A stretch of DNA of 64,000 bases, taken from the NCBI GenBank assembly GCA_950295325.1, contig OX485804.1:38996001-39060000 (forward strand). Direction: 5' to 3'. Of this stretch, positions 34,059-46,003 are shown piece by piece (the stretch's first letter is position 1; the number at the start of each line of letters is the position of its first letter). The notes beneath the pieces are model-generated. The model saw nothing but the letters and a program-made list of their open reading frames with translations. It ran no database searches and was not told the DNA's origin. The translations under genes and the position numbers were made by a program. Origin of the DNA: Polytrichum commune. Lineage: Eukaryota; Streptophyta; Polytrichopsida; Polytrichales; Polytrichaceae.

Positions 34059-34350
34059 AGGGGGAGGGAGATAAAGGGAAAGCTTATCACTGCCACACCA
34101 CATGTGCGGCAGTTGTGGGTGTGCCTTCCTACTTCACCTTCCCCCTCTGCCACCAAATGCGTTGGTCGACCTTTTAGGGCTCTCCCAACCCACCCTCACC
34201 TGTTGAGCTACTAAAGTTCTACGTCAAGGAAAGGAAAGGAAAGGAAAGGAAAGGACATGAAACCGTGCATTCACGTATCATTGTTTAGCCATGTGGGTCA
34301 GTCCCATGACTTTGGAACATGTTGATTATGTTATGTGGGTTTCTCGAATG

Positions 34351-34373
34351 AAGGGTTTAGGGTTTAGGGTTTA
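34351..34373. repeat. short interstitial telomere-type repeat (TTTAGGG)3
   Basis: The stretch reads gggtttagggtttagggttt, three units of the plant telomere repeat. It may be a repair scar or a telo-box, but no gene start follows. Confidence 0.85.
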
Positions 34374-34729
34374 AGAATGTGTTGGTTTACTATCGGTGCA
34401 TTTTCGGTTTGATGCGTGGGAAATCTGGGTGGAGTTCTGCTCCTGGCGATGTTTGTAGGAATCGTTGTTCGTCCCGGTATTGTTTACGTGAATCATTGTT
34501 ACTATGCATTGGGAATACTATTCGTAACAACACGATCATTGAAAATAACGGCACGGTTCACAATGTTATCATTGAACAATAACGGCGTTGTTCGTACTGG
34601 TGTTAGTTTCTTCCTATAGTTTGAGTTTCTGCCCATGAAGGTAAGATAGTGGAGGCTCGTGTTAGATGCTAAACTTAGAATGGAACACCACCATGCAGTT
34701 GAATAATGTTATGTGGTCCCAAACCCTAA

Positions 34730-35085
34730 GTTAATAAGAAAGAACACAAAGCCACCCGAGTTTTCTTAATGCTTGAATTACCATACACAAAGAGTGGTGT
34801 CATGCTATTAAAAATAAGTTTTCTAGCTTTTCCTACTAAGATGGGTGGGTCAAGGTAGCCTTGTATAACCAATCTGGGATATAGGATGGTGGGTCCCATG
34901 CACACACCTTATTTTGAATCCGAAAGTTCTCTCAAAGTTTGAGAGGTGGAAAGAAGAGGTCCCCATAGTTTCACCCAACTTTCAAAATAGGTTCCGATAC
35001 ACGACGAGCTAAGAAGTTCTTAATAGACAAATTCCTCAAAGAAGGATCAAACCCATGGTTTCGTCCGTCTTAGAGGCTCTTAGAG
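34730..35085. repeat. dispersed repeat related to the 37163-37567 element
   Basis: Shared ordered blocks with 37190-37540 are cacaaagagtggtgt, gggtgggtcaa or gggtgggccaa, ggtcccatgc, caactttcaaaatagg, cgatacacgacgag and ggatca..ccaatggtttcgtcc. The inverted ends found at 37163-37567 are not preserved here. Confidence 0.8.
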
Positions 35086-36641
35086 GGACCTAAAGTACAC
35101 CCACCCTAGGTATATGGACAGTGGTCCTATTTTGGGCACTTCCAACTCCATAGACAATGATGTTGTTGGATTGAATCGGGATTTGTCTCATCCGATCAAT
35201 GATTGCAAATTACTCGGGTTGTCATTTTGAAACTAGAGATCGGATCTTAGGATACCAAAATCATGAGAGATCGAAGTGAAAATTCTCTATCTCTTGAAGT
35301 GATCACATAGGCACTTTCTACTATGTTCACTACGTATTGAATCTAGAATGATGTCTAGATTTCGAGCACATGCCACATAGTCCAATCACATTACATAACC
35401 CGTGCCTTATTAGTGTCCCTTCTTTATTACAAACCTTGCCATACACCATGCAAATGTAGGTGCCCATTGGAGAAGAGTGAGCACATAAGGCCCAACATAC
35501 CTTACATCCTTTGAGCTAAGATAGTTGAATTTCATGTGCAAAAGCCTTGCCCATTTAATGTCTTCTTGGTAGATGATCGTGTGATACAAAACTAGATCGT
35601 GGAACATGGTGATGTCAATCCCTAAATGAATGGGAGGTTTTTTTGTTTTTTAAAAAAAAAATTCATAGGTTGATTGAAACCTTCTTCATTTCAAAAGGCA
35701 TTTCACCTTTTCACAAAATTATGGAAGATTATCTTGAGATTGCATTATTAAATTATGATGCTCAATATTCTTCATGAGTTCCATTATTCCAATTGAAGAG
35801 AATTATACTTTAAAAAATCATAAGATAATGCAGTAATATAATTAACCGTCCATCTTTTTTCCATGTCGTCACAAAATTATGTTTCCCCGATGTTCTTTTA
35901 GTCTATGTAAGTGCTACAAACAAGAACATAGCATGTGAAAATTATAACACAAATTTTCACTTCTAGTAAGAAAGCTACCAACGAGACAAAACCCCGTCAA
36001 AACACTATAAATGACAATTAATATATAACATTTTTAAGAACCTCAATTACACTAGATTAAAGAAGGTTACCCCCACACATGACCCAAATTACATCCCCAA
36101 TCCAACCAAAACACCCCTCCCATCCATGAGAGTCAAAGTCACACAAAATTGATTATTCCTAGACATTTTAACATTTAGGGTTTAAGGTGGTGGACATTCT
36201 AAAACAAACTTGTGTGTACCTATTGTGCAAAATTTCATGATCTTGGTTTTTTTGCGGGGTCGTAACTATATTATGCTCTACGTTACAAACAAACTCACCA
36301 TATATTCTTAGAGCATATTAGTTATTTTGTATTACATTTGTAGGTTATGTGAAACATTAAAGCATCAATGTGTAACTCCAAATGGAAACACACACATACA
36401 CACACGACATAAGTTAATTGATATAAATAGTGTTGTGCGGGAAGAAGCTTCTCAAGCAACAATGTTACCGGAAAATGGTCAAAGGACCAAGGACAACCTA
36501 ACACTCACTCCATTACTACAATCTCATGCTACGGTTAGACAGGCTCCCACCGCAACTAAGGTTTGAACGTGTCATGAAAGTACCGCATATTCCAACCATC
36601 GATAATTCTAACCATCTTCGTACCTAGTCAGGCTAATATGA
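35086..36641. other. AT-rich intergenic DNA
   Basis: At about 35130-35240 lies an inverted copy of the dispersed motif seen at 23930 and 30725. No gene or structured RNA is recognised. Confidence 0.5.
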
Positions 36642-37140
36642 GGACCACTTCACACATGAGACTGAGAGCCCGTGACCATTACACTTCAAGCACTCTCATT
36701 GGTGGAAAAGGTGGAGCCGGTCCAAGTTCGCTTCCCACTACACTTGAGGGACCAACGGAGTATGTGAATGCAAGATGGATGTAGAGTCCACATGGATTCC
36801 TACATGGCATCGAATGGATCATGTTTCATGGTCGTTTGGATAATTTTTCAAAAACCACCTCTTGGAGGTAAGCCCAACACAAAACCAGGAGACCACGGCA
36901 TTCCAAATGTTCACGACCGTTGATTTATTCTATTCTATCATATGTGAGGACCCACATGAATAGAAATTCATTGAAATAGCGTCTGGTTGAGGCCCGGGCA
37001 CATATGACTTCACACTACACTTGAGGATCCATGACCACACTACATGATTTTGAAGGTGTATTGGGACAGCCTCTAGAAACTTTCTTTTGGGCTCTCACAA
37101 TCCCACAGTCATGGCTCTTGGCTCATGTGTGAAGTGAACC
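36642..37140 (-). mobile_element. Tourist-like MITE, family B, inverted relative to 3516
   Basis: The left end ggaccacttcacacatgaga equals the right end of the 3516 copy. The right end in reverse complement is ggttcacttcacacatgagc. TGA flanks both sides (36639-36641 and 37141-37143). Subterminal blocks cgtgaccattacacttcaag and cacactacatgattttgaag are shared. Confidence 0.88.
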
Positions 37141-37162
37141 TGATACTATAGTTGAGAACCAC

Positions 37163-37567
37163 ATAGAGTTATTCGTAAAGTAAAACATTTGAGTTTATGA
37201 TAATTAATACAAAGTTGTGCCCAAGTTTTGTTAATGCTTAAATTTTCAATACACAAAGAGTGGTGTTGGGTTGTTAAAAAAATAGTTTTTTAGTTTATCT
37301 TACTAGGGTGGGTGGGCCAAACTAGCATTGGATAGGGTGATCCGGGATTTAGGACAACAAGTCCCATGCGCATAGCATGTTTAGTTCCTAAAAATCTCTT
37401 GAGTAAAGTTTGAGAGAAGAAAGAGGAGGTCCCATAAATTCCCCCCAACTTTAAAAATAGGCTTCAATACACGACAAGCTTACGAGCTCTTGACAACAAA
37501 TCTTGTCAAATGAAGGATCACACCAATGGTTTCGTCCCTTTTTGAGAGACGTTACGAATAACTCTAT
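37163..37567. mobile_element. 405-bp MITE with 16-bp perfect inverted ends
   Basis: The ends are atagagttattcgtaa at the left and its exact reverse complement at 37552-37567. Related sequence is at 34730-35085, with split pieces around 28034-28598. I see no coding capacity. The target duplication is unclear. Confidence 0.8.
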
Positions 37568-38466
37568 TGTCCTCAAGGTAACGCACCAATGTTCAAGGGA
37601 ATATGTTAAGGTAATATGGCCAAGGGGCTCAATGTATGACCTAAATGCACAAAGTCTGCAAGCCTTATCAAGTCAAAGAATCATTTTGTGCAACATGTAT
37701 GTGTTTGGGACTCTCTTTAGTGCATTAATTATTTCAAAGAGAAAATAACAATATACTCATAAGTGACATTGCTGATGAAAATAATAAGTATGTAGTTATT
37801 CCCAAGGTCGCCTAGAGGGTCTCTCTAAATACCCCCAACGAGCGTTGCACATGTCAAGGCGGCGGGCAAGGGCAACTCCAAAAAAACCAGAGGTTTGGAC
37901 ACCCGACCCTGGCTTGGCCCGACCCTGGCCTAATCCCCCGACCATGTCCACCCGGTGTCCAACCCAGCCTCCAGCTTGGATTCCCGCCCGGCCTCCAGCC
38001 TGGACAGAGGCCCGGTTTTTTGGCCGGCTTCCAGCCTGGCTGCACGCCCCGCCCTCCACCTGGCCACCCTCCACCTTCACTAGGCAACCATGCATATGCA
38101 CTAGATCTTGGGTGTGAGGTCGTAGGACAGGGCGATGCTCCAAAAAATGCAATGGATCCAAGAGAAGAACACAATTTCATGGCATGCGGCCAAGCACATG
38201 GACTAGATTTTGGATCCATCATGTGTCATAGTTGGGTCATTTGTTGGCCAGTATAGGGTGGTCTGGGCTATATATATATATATATATATATATTGATATT
38301 GGGGTGCGAGTTTCCTTATCTTTTTGGGCTCCCTCGCTTGCTACTGTGTCAACTACTTTGTTTCCCTATAATTTTGATGTGTGGATGGAATTTGTGGATG
38401 GATTTCGTGTTTGGTCCAACATATATGGTTGACTATTTCAACTTGTTTGTTGTCTAGTTTTCTTTT
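37568..38466. other. intergenic DNA with a C-rich low-complexity block
   Basis: At about 37880-38075 many short overlapping cagcctgg, ggcccg and cccgg motifs produce spurious proline- and glycine-rich ORFs on both strands. A (TA)n run lies at 38271-38292. No gene is supported. Confidence 0.55.
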
Positions 38467-38788
38467 CACTGGTAGAAAAATATGCCCAAAAAAATGAAAG
38501 CCGAAATCAATTGCAATTCTTTTCACCAGCCTGATCTGCAATCACTCAACGACCATGGTTCTTTTTCATTCAGCGACTGAAATATGAGGAATTTTGGTGC
38601 ATGTAATATACCGTTGGAAAGGTATTTTCAAGATCTTTCCAAATGTATATTACACGCCCCACAATTCCTAAAATTTTAGTCGCTAAATCAAAAAAATGCA
38701 GTTGTTTAGCGATTGTAGATCAAACTGGTCTACAATATTGCAACCATTTTTAGTTGCGGTTCTTTTTGGCATAGTTTCTTATTTAGTG
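38467..38788. mobile_element. CACTA-type foldback MITE, long hairpin
   Basis: The ends are CACTGGTAGAAAAATATGCC at the left and CACTAAATAAGAAACTATGC in reverse complement at the right. TTT flanks both ends (38464-38466 and 38789-38791), matching the 3-bp duplication of the CACTA superfamily. Almost the whole element is an inverted repeat: arms of about 155 bp meet near 38633 with only a few unpaired bases. Matched arm pieces include tgatctgcaatcactcaacg against tgatctacaatcgctaaaca. Transcripts would fold into a long imperfect double strand. Confidence 0.88.
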
Positions 38789-38801
38789 TTTTCTGAGAAA
38801 T

Positions 38802-39936
38802 CTAGTTTGTTGGGGTTTGTGCAAAGTGGATGGTTGTCTTGTTAGGCTCCATGCCCCCAATGCTCCCTTTATGTAGTATGAGGTTGACTCTCCTTCTAAG
38901 GATGTGGATGGGTTTGTTTAGCCACTCGGTATACACTGCAACATTAAGACACTATATATGGCCCCACCCGGCTTGCTTCCCATTCAAGTATTTGGCCGCA
39001 TGTCCAAAAGTCACCCCAATAATGTTATCATGTCCCATGACCTTGATAATGTTGGTGATGGTAACTTGTGTTTCACGTTGTGCAAGGTTATTAGCTACCA
39101 ATGTGGTATAACATTCGGAGGCGGGAAGGATTTCTAGAGTGTTTGTCACAAAATACACTTACTTTCAACTTCTCATGGTTGTATGCTATTCCACCTTGGA
39201 GCAATGCATCCATTGCTTCCTCCGTTGCAAGGGTAAGGAAAGGAAAATCCTTCATGTCTTCCAGTTTGTAGAGGGTGAGAAATTTGTGTTGGAGTCCCTC
39301 GTAGTAGCTCTCTTGTACCACAGTCTTGAAGATGTTGTGTATGGTTTCTCCTCTTAGCATTTCACCCAAGTGAAGCCGCATGTTACAAGCATTGGTAGCA
39401 AGCTCAAGCCTTTTTTCGATCTTGCCAATTACCGGTATGCCATTCTCCATTATCATAGTGAAGGCTCTTTCTCCTCTCACAAGAGCAAGTCTGTCTTGGA
39501 GTGGGTTATTCAAATGCATCTTGATAAAACCAATCCAATTGTGTGTGATTGAGTTGGTTTTGTTGTCAAGTGGTTTCGTGTAGTCATTTCCTAGTTGGAT
39601 GCCCATTTTCTTCAATCTTGACATGCACACATTTTTGGTTTTGTTGCGGGTCATTGGTCTTGAATCTCGTGTCAAATCATACGGTTATGTGAAATCCCCC
39701 AGTGAGTCAAGTCTCTTGGTTGATTCTCTCATATCTTGGAATTTGCATAAAATGGAGATGCTAGCCAAGTACCACGTCAAGTCACTCACTAGGATAGAGT
39801 CTCTAGTGAACTCAAGGGTCGGCCCTCGAAAGTAGATGAATTTTGCAATCTCGTCTTGGGGACTAGCTATGGCGGAGAATTTGGAATCAATCCTTTTCTT
39901 TTGGATTGGCGGATTGCCCTTCTCCTTAGTCATCAC
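38802..39936 (-). pseudogene. decayed ORF of unknown family, probably transposon-derived
   Basis: Minus-strand reading gives three consecutive segments. 39936-39688 and 39675-39094 lie in one frame with a single TAA between them. A frameshift near 39140 leads to a second frame running from about 39158 to 38802 with one TAG at 38952-38954. Together they would have coded for roughly 375 residues. Blocks include LVRGERAFTMIMENGIP, KDFPFLTLATEEAMDALL, LPASECYTTLVANNLAQRE and CLNVAVYTEWLNKPIHILRR. The predicted protein has ordinary amino-acid composition, unlike the surrounding low-complexity frames, so it is likely a relic of a real gene. I do not recognise the family. The dispersed-repeat setting makes a mobile element likely. 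Confidence 0.55.
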
Positions 39937-42320
39937 TTTGTGTATGCTACAATATAGTCACATCTAAGCTAAAATGTCAATGTAGGGGATTATTTTGGCA
40001 TCGTTTGAGGTTGTGTGTTGGGTTTGTTGGGTGTCGGCTAACTCATCGAGGATGTTTTGTGTGCGTGCATGCTTTCTGACGTTTGGTGTTGTGGCTATCC
40101 ACTTCACCCTTCGGACTTGTGTAGGTGGCCATTGGTGGTGTCGCTTCTACCAAATTCACTACTTCTTGACCTGCAAACATGCACACAAGGTTAGTATTGT
40201 AGTTGCTATGGGTGTATGAAAGTTGCAATGAGTTCCATGCTTTGGTTGCATAACATTCTCAAGCTAAGTATCCAATTGGGTTTCCATGTCAATGTCGATG
40301 TCGTCTTTAGCGTTTTGAAGTGGCTACGACTGTGGTCTCAGTGTTATGGGGACATGTCCCATGAAGGGCCACCCTATGTTGGAAGAGGCCATGGGAATTT
40401 GGCAAAATTGCAGAAGAATTGTTGGTTGAATTCAGGGGAGCACTCTTGCTCTAAGGGAGAATTGGTGGGATTGGTGAGGAGTGAGATGGGAAGGATGGAG
40501 AAGTTGTGTTTTTCTGCGCTTTGTTTGTGTGCTATTGGAGTTGAAAGGTGTATTGGTGGCTTGTTCTTGGGTTATGGGACCACATCCATGGTTGTTTGTG
40601 CGACGTTTTCGTAGTCGTTGCGGTGGCTTCTAGTAATTTTGGTTTTGATGGGTTGTTTGGTGTTGGAGGAACATTTGAGTGAGTATTTGTGTAGGTGGGG
40701 AGTGGCAAGTATCTGTGCGGGTGGGCTTGAAGCGAGCAAAAGAGGTAAGTTTTGGTGGCTTGTTGTTTGGCAGTATTTGGTGTGTGTGAGGATTTCGGTG
40801 GCTTTGATGGTAGGTGTTGTTTTGGACTAACCATTGTTTGTTTGGTTTGAGGGGGTGCCAAAATGTGCATTGGGGATTGTTAGGTGTGTCAATTTTTTCT
40901 TCTCACAACAAAGGTAAGTTTTTGATTTGTGTCTTGTTCTTGTTGTTTTTTTGGGTGTAGCCGTTTTCCTCATAGTTTGGCATTACTTTTTCTTTTCTAA
41001 AAATATGGCATTGTGTGGGTGGGCAAGCATTGTTGGATTTGATGGGGTTGTAGATTGGTGGGGGATTGTAGGTTGTTTGATTAGAGTTTTGGGTGTTTTG
41101 TTTGTAACTGAGAGGGAGCTTGGAGATGACATTTTGGGGCGATTTTATTGTGGGAGAGTAAGATGGAGATGGTGGCAAGAGGTCTTGTTCTTGGCTTCTA
41201 CAAGAGCCATCCTCATGTGCCAGGTAAGCTTTATTTTGTGAGATGTTTGATGGCGGGAATTTTAAGAGAGTTGGTTGGGTAAGTTCTGCTAGAGTATTGA
41301 CCATGATTGTTGGTTGTGTGGTTGGAGGATGTGGTTTGGTGGACGATTGTTGGTTGTATTGATGGGGTTGTGAATGTTTTGCAAGTACCTAAGGGGGGCT
41401 TGGAGATTGTGTTCTGGGGCGACTTGCTTGAGAAAAAGTGTGATGGCGTTGATGGCAGGAGGTCACATCTTTGATACCTACAAGAGTTGTCTTTGGGTGG
41501 CAGGTGACATCTAATTTATGGTGTGTTTGGTGGTGGGATTTTTGTTGGGTGGCTTTTCTTGGAGTATTGATGGTGATTGTTGATGGTGGAAGTAAGGATT
41601 GTGCGATCATACTTGATATGTGTTATTGCAAATGTAACATGGGGGTGTTGGCATGTGAAAAACAACCAGAAGGGCACGATTGAGTTGGGTTTTTTGTGCA
41701 TCCGGCGGCGAGGTTGTGCATGCTCGAAGTAGGATTAAGGTAGGGTTAGGTGTGTACATACACCTAGTTTAAGTTATCCATAGTGTGAGCATGAGTTGCA
41801 AGATACAAAACCAGAAGTGGTTGTAACTAAGCTTGGTATGACCTAATGGGAGATTTTTGTTGGTGTTCCTTGTCTTGGCCATGGCAACTTAGATGTGTTT
41901 CCATTGCATGCACTTGTTTTTGGTGTTGTGTTTGATGGCTTGTGCATGCTTTGCTTGATTGCTTCGAGTGGCGATGGAGATCTACTTCTTCTTTTTCTGC
42001 TACATGCTCTTGTTTTCGGTGTTGTGGCGGTTGCAGTATGTTTGCTCCTTTGTGTCTTGGGGATCTCTTCCATTGTCACGCCAATCGGTTTTATTGTTTC
42101 CTCGTGTTGAGCGCTTCACTTACTGCTCCGACCATCTGTAACATCTTTTGGCGATCATACACACTTCAAGAAGAGGAAGATGATGTCACCTACCTCAGCA
42201 ACATAGAATTAGCAAATGCCAATCAATACATCTTAAGAGCTCTCAACTTTCATCATAGCATTTCTTAAGAGCCCCCTCATATCATAAAATTAATTTAGGC
42301 AGTTGGATTATCGCATGTCC
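39937..42320. other. G/T-rich low-complexity tract with diverged direct repeats
   Basis: The plus strand is dominated by ttggtggg, gtgtttgg and ggttgt motifs. This produces long but empty ORFs on both strands (V/L-rich on plus, P/T/N-rich on minus). It lies upstream of the decayed minus-strand ORF and may be the 5' part of the same element. No intact gene is supported. Confidence 0.5.
41112..41610. repeat. diverged direct repeat, about 280-bp period
   Basis: Matching blocks recur 280 bp apart: gcttggagatgacattttgg against gcttggagattgtgttctgg, then cttctacaagagccatcctc against acctacaagagttgtctttg, and ctagagtattgaccatgatt against ttggagtattgatggtgatt. Confidence 0.7.
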
Positions 42321-42329
42321 ACCCTTGCT

Positions 42330-42671
42330 CTAGTAAGGTAGATGAGCCTAAAGCAACAATTGTAGGATGTTTTTCTACTTCAAGCAAGTTTAACAACTTT
42401 GAAAATTTTGAAAATAAGTAAATATATAAAATAAACAAAAATAGAGATTTGCAAAACTATGAAGAGTCTCCAAAAAAATTCAAAAATAACAAATTTATAT
42501 GCAACCTTCAAAAATTTGCAAAGTCGTTTTTAAGAAATGAGCCTTTCACTATTCACTAAGGGGGTCCATTAATGTCACTAACTTTCAGTATTCACTTGTG
42601 GACAACTTAGGGATGAAAAATAGGTGTTGCCAAAAGGAGATATGTATTTTTAGGCTCATCTACCTTACTAG
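42330..42671. repeat. perfect 22-bp inverted repeat pair
   Basis: The sequence starting ctagtaaggtagatgagcct at 42330-42351 is exactly inverted at 42650-42671. Similarity stops abruptly on both sides, so this is either the end pair of a small element or remains of a rearrangement. The interior is AT-rich and non-coding. Confidence 0.75.
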
Positions 42672-43507
42672 TGGATTCATAATAAGCTCTCCCTATTTCT
42701 AAGATCCAACTGAATCCACCTTCACAAATCTTTCCTCGACATATACTAAGTAGTTTGGCGCTCAAATATACACTTTTCTCTCTACATCCTCTTCTTGTAG
42801 GATGGGGAACACACAATTTGTGCATGATCATTAGCAAATCCAAATCGTATCCATTGCCAGTTTTGCTCATGCTTTACTGAGTCTCATGTGAATATCCTAG
42901 TCATTATCAAAGTAAAGATTCTTGTGCTCATTTAATAGTCATATAGCCTCCCCCCCCCCCAAAAAAAAGAATTTATATATATACATATATATACATATTT
43001 GTTCATTTTCGAACCTGGAATGGTAAACACCTTTTGATCTAATAGTCCAATCTCTTGTATACACGTCTTTTTGGGGTCCCTTCTATCCGAACACCTAACC
43101 ATGCACCACTCACATAGGTGTTTTCATATTTGCTATGTTGAATCAAGCAGTCTACCATGAAATTCAACATGATTTTGGGGGGAAACAACCAGTTTCGGAC
43201 TGGTATTGTTTCTTTTTTTTGGACATCACTTATGCATCAATAATGAGGGTTTCACATATTATGACACCAAAAGGGTATCAATATTTCATGAGGTTTTTGT
43301 TTTTCTGCCATTCAAGTTTATATACCAAGCAAGAATGGTATCAACCCAAATAAAACCTCAGGTATACAAAGATTCTCTCACCTTGATATGCCACCAAATA
43401 TCAACAACTAACTAGTATCATAATTTTAATACCCACGGGTACATTCATTGACATCATTATTGCAATCGATTATCAAAACCATAGATTCATCTATTTACTA
43501 GACCGAC
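42672..43507. other. intergenic DNA
   Basis: A C/A homopolymer junction and (TA)n run lie at 42948-42997. No gene is recognised. Confidence 0.6.
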
Positions 43508-43914
43508 ACTACACTAAATAGGTAGATTAGTGTTAGATGAAGATTAGTGTTAGAGCCAATAGTTACCCAAAACACTAAATGTCACTTGAAAGTACAATTA
43601 GTGTTACAATTTCCTTTGTCTTTATTTTGCATTGTCAAAGTTGAGTTCCATTAAGTTTAAATTTTGTAATATCAAATTCCTAGCATATTACATTTTCTAT
43701 GAGGCTTACATATTCTACCTCCAATTCTTCATTTGAAGATCTACAAAAAATGTCATCTAACACTAAATGCGCTTTTGTAAATATTCAAAGTTACTAATTG
43801 GTACAAATAGTGTTAGAGTTGACATTTAGTGTTCTAACACTATGAAGACATTGACATTTAGCGTTTTCATCGACTATTAGTGTTTCCAACACTAATCTAC
43901 CTATTTAGTGTAGT
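43508..43914. mobile_element. 407-bp MITE with about 28-bp inverted ends
   Basis: The left end starts actacactaaataggtaga and continues ttagtgtt. The right end in reverse complement is identical over this stretch. The ends share the first 11 bases with the 380-bp MITE pair (19795, 45623), but the interior differs, being built from repeated tagtgtt and aacactaa motifs. Confidence 0.85.
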
Positions 43915-45622
43915 ACCCAAGACCATCCAAGACCATGTATCAAATACTAGAAAGATGACTTGGAATATTGAAGCTACCATGATTAATCATGCATAGGTAC
44001 TTACTTTGTTCAATGTTGTGTGGTCTCCATCGGATGCCCCCAACTTGAGATTTTTTCCGCTCTCTCTTTTTGGCTTCAAGTGATCTTGAAGTTCTCTTGA
44101 CAATAGAAAAAACTTGTTTCATTTTTCTATAAATTTTATATTAAAAATATGTATATTAAACCGGTGAGCTTCATGAGAGATGTTGACCTAAGGAGATCGT
44201 TCCTTTGAACACTCAAGAATGTTATGATCACTTGGAGTGTGTGATTTCTTAACTTTTCACTTTTTGAATTCATAAGTGCTCAAGTGCATAGGAGGCTATT
44301 TGTTTTCACAACATACCTAGTCTTTTATGTGTGTCTTATGCAATATAGCATGTAAAGTAGAAAGTGCTTCAACTACTGTAGCTTGACTCTACATGTTTCG
44401 TTGACCCTTGGGTTTAGATGAAATCAAAACAAGTTATATTCTTGGAACACGTTTATTATTTGCACTTTGGATTTTTATTTATTTTTTTACATTTTTTTAT
44501 AAGCTATCTATTAGAGTAACTTGGTTGAGTTCACATGGCTTTTGAGATGAATTAAGATCTAATTGAATTGAAACAAAGAAAAGAATGGAAAATATATTAA
44601 GCTCATCAAGCATCATAACATTACTCAGCCTCTTTGGCCCGTTCCAAAGCTAAAAGTACTCTAGGTCCACATGGTTTCAGCCAAGATATACAACAGGGGT
44701 TGGTTGAAGGGTTATGATGACATGCAACTTCAAACTCTACAAGATTGGAGCAACCAGATGACTGTGTGACTATGTGAAGGGGATACCACATCAGGTTAGG
44801 ACACCCAGCATGTAACATTAAATTTTAACCCCAACTAGCCATGGAAATTGTTGACACCATGTTGCATGTGGTGGAAAAGGGAGGAGGTGGACTTGGACCC
44901 CAATAGCAACTGGTATGCATAACAAAGTGGATCTCTCCACATCTAGCCTGAAATCGTTCCCTTCAAGACTAACCCCAAGAATGTCCTCAAATGAGCGAGC
45001 CAAATACCCAACTAAGCACCAAAGATGAATAATGTTATGGTTGAACTAGTATGACTTAGGTTTCGGTCTACTAATTTGATTTGCATGCTCAAAAAAAATC
45101 CCAATACGTAGGACATATCTCAAAAAGATAATTTCTCAAATTACTATACGGATTTTACCTCAAATAACGGCGACAATATATTGTGAGTATGGCAAAGAAC
45201 AAATGGATCATTGTGGTCTATGATTTACCAATCATGGAATGATAGTTTTGAGGGCTATATGATATCATTGCTTTAGCTCCATTGAGTTACGATGGGCTAC
45301 TTTGTAAGATCCTATTATTTGCGGTCACATCCAATGAAAGAAAACATATTTACTGTATTTATAATCAAATGTGGTATCCAATAGTAGAAATCTAAGTCCT
45401 ACATTCCTACCAAATAAGACATTATCTCCATTATTCATGCACTTGATAAATATTCAACCAAAAGTGGACATTTTGCAAGCTTAGAGCATGTTGATTGTGT
45501 GGTTCTTAGCCGGAACATGAAAACTCTATGTGCACCATTGTTCTTGCCAACAATAGATTTGACCAAAATCGTGCAACCGGTTTACACAAGAAAAGTTTAG
45601 CTATGAACGTAGTTGTCCAAGG
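43915..45622. other. AT-rich intergenic DNA
   Basis: Only short ORFs without recognisable motifs are present. Confidence 0.55.
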
Positions 45623-46003
45623 ACTACACTAAAAATGATTTTTAGTGTCATATGGCATCTAATGTCACTATGGCAACTTTTCGGATGACACTTCTTATGA
45701 ATAAGTTTACAAATATTGTCATGGATGATGATGAGTTCATCCATTGGCCAAAACCCTACGTTCTCTCGTCAACAACTTGTGATGAAATATTGTCATGGAT
45801 GATTGAAATTTAGATGAAAAAATAATCGGTAAATGACAGTATTTACAACACTGTAAATGTATAATCACCTTATACAATTTATAGAGAACGACAGATAATG
45901 TTGGGTTAATATATAGTGTTGGTGACACTATGCCACAGTTTACAATTAGTAGTGAGCAAGACAATTAGAATTGGTGACACTAAATATCATATTTTAGTGT
46001 AGT
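45623..46003. mobile_element. 381-bp MITE, partner of 19795-20174
   Basis: The ends are actacactaaaaatgatttt and, in reverse complement, actacactaaaatatgatat. It aligns end to end with the 19795 copy in the same orientation. The ORF at 45737-45964 is an antisense reading of the element. Confidence 0.87.

Noticed and set aside
37845-38222. Proline- or glycine-rich ORFs on both strands
   Set aside because: Overlapping frames on both strands are all explained by a C-rich low-complexity block.
40216-41304. Several 100-130-codon ORFs
   Set aside because: G/T-skewed low-complexity DNA leaves frames open on both strands, and no domain or start context is seen.
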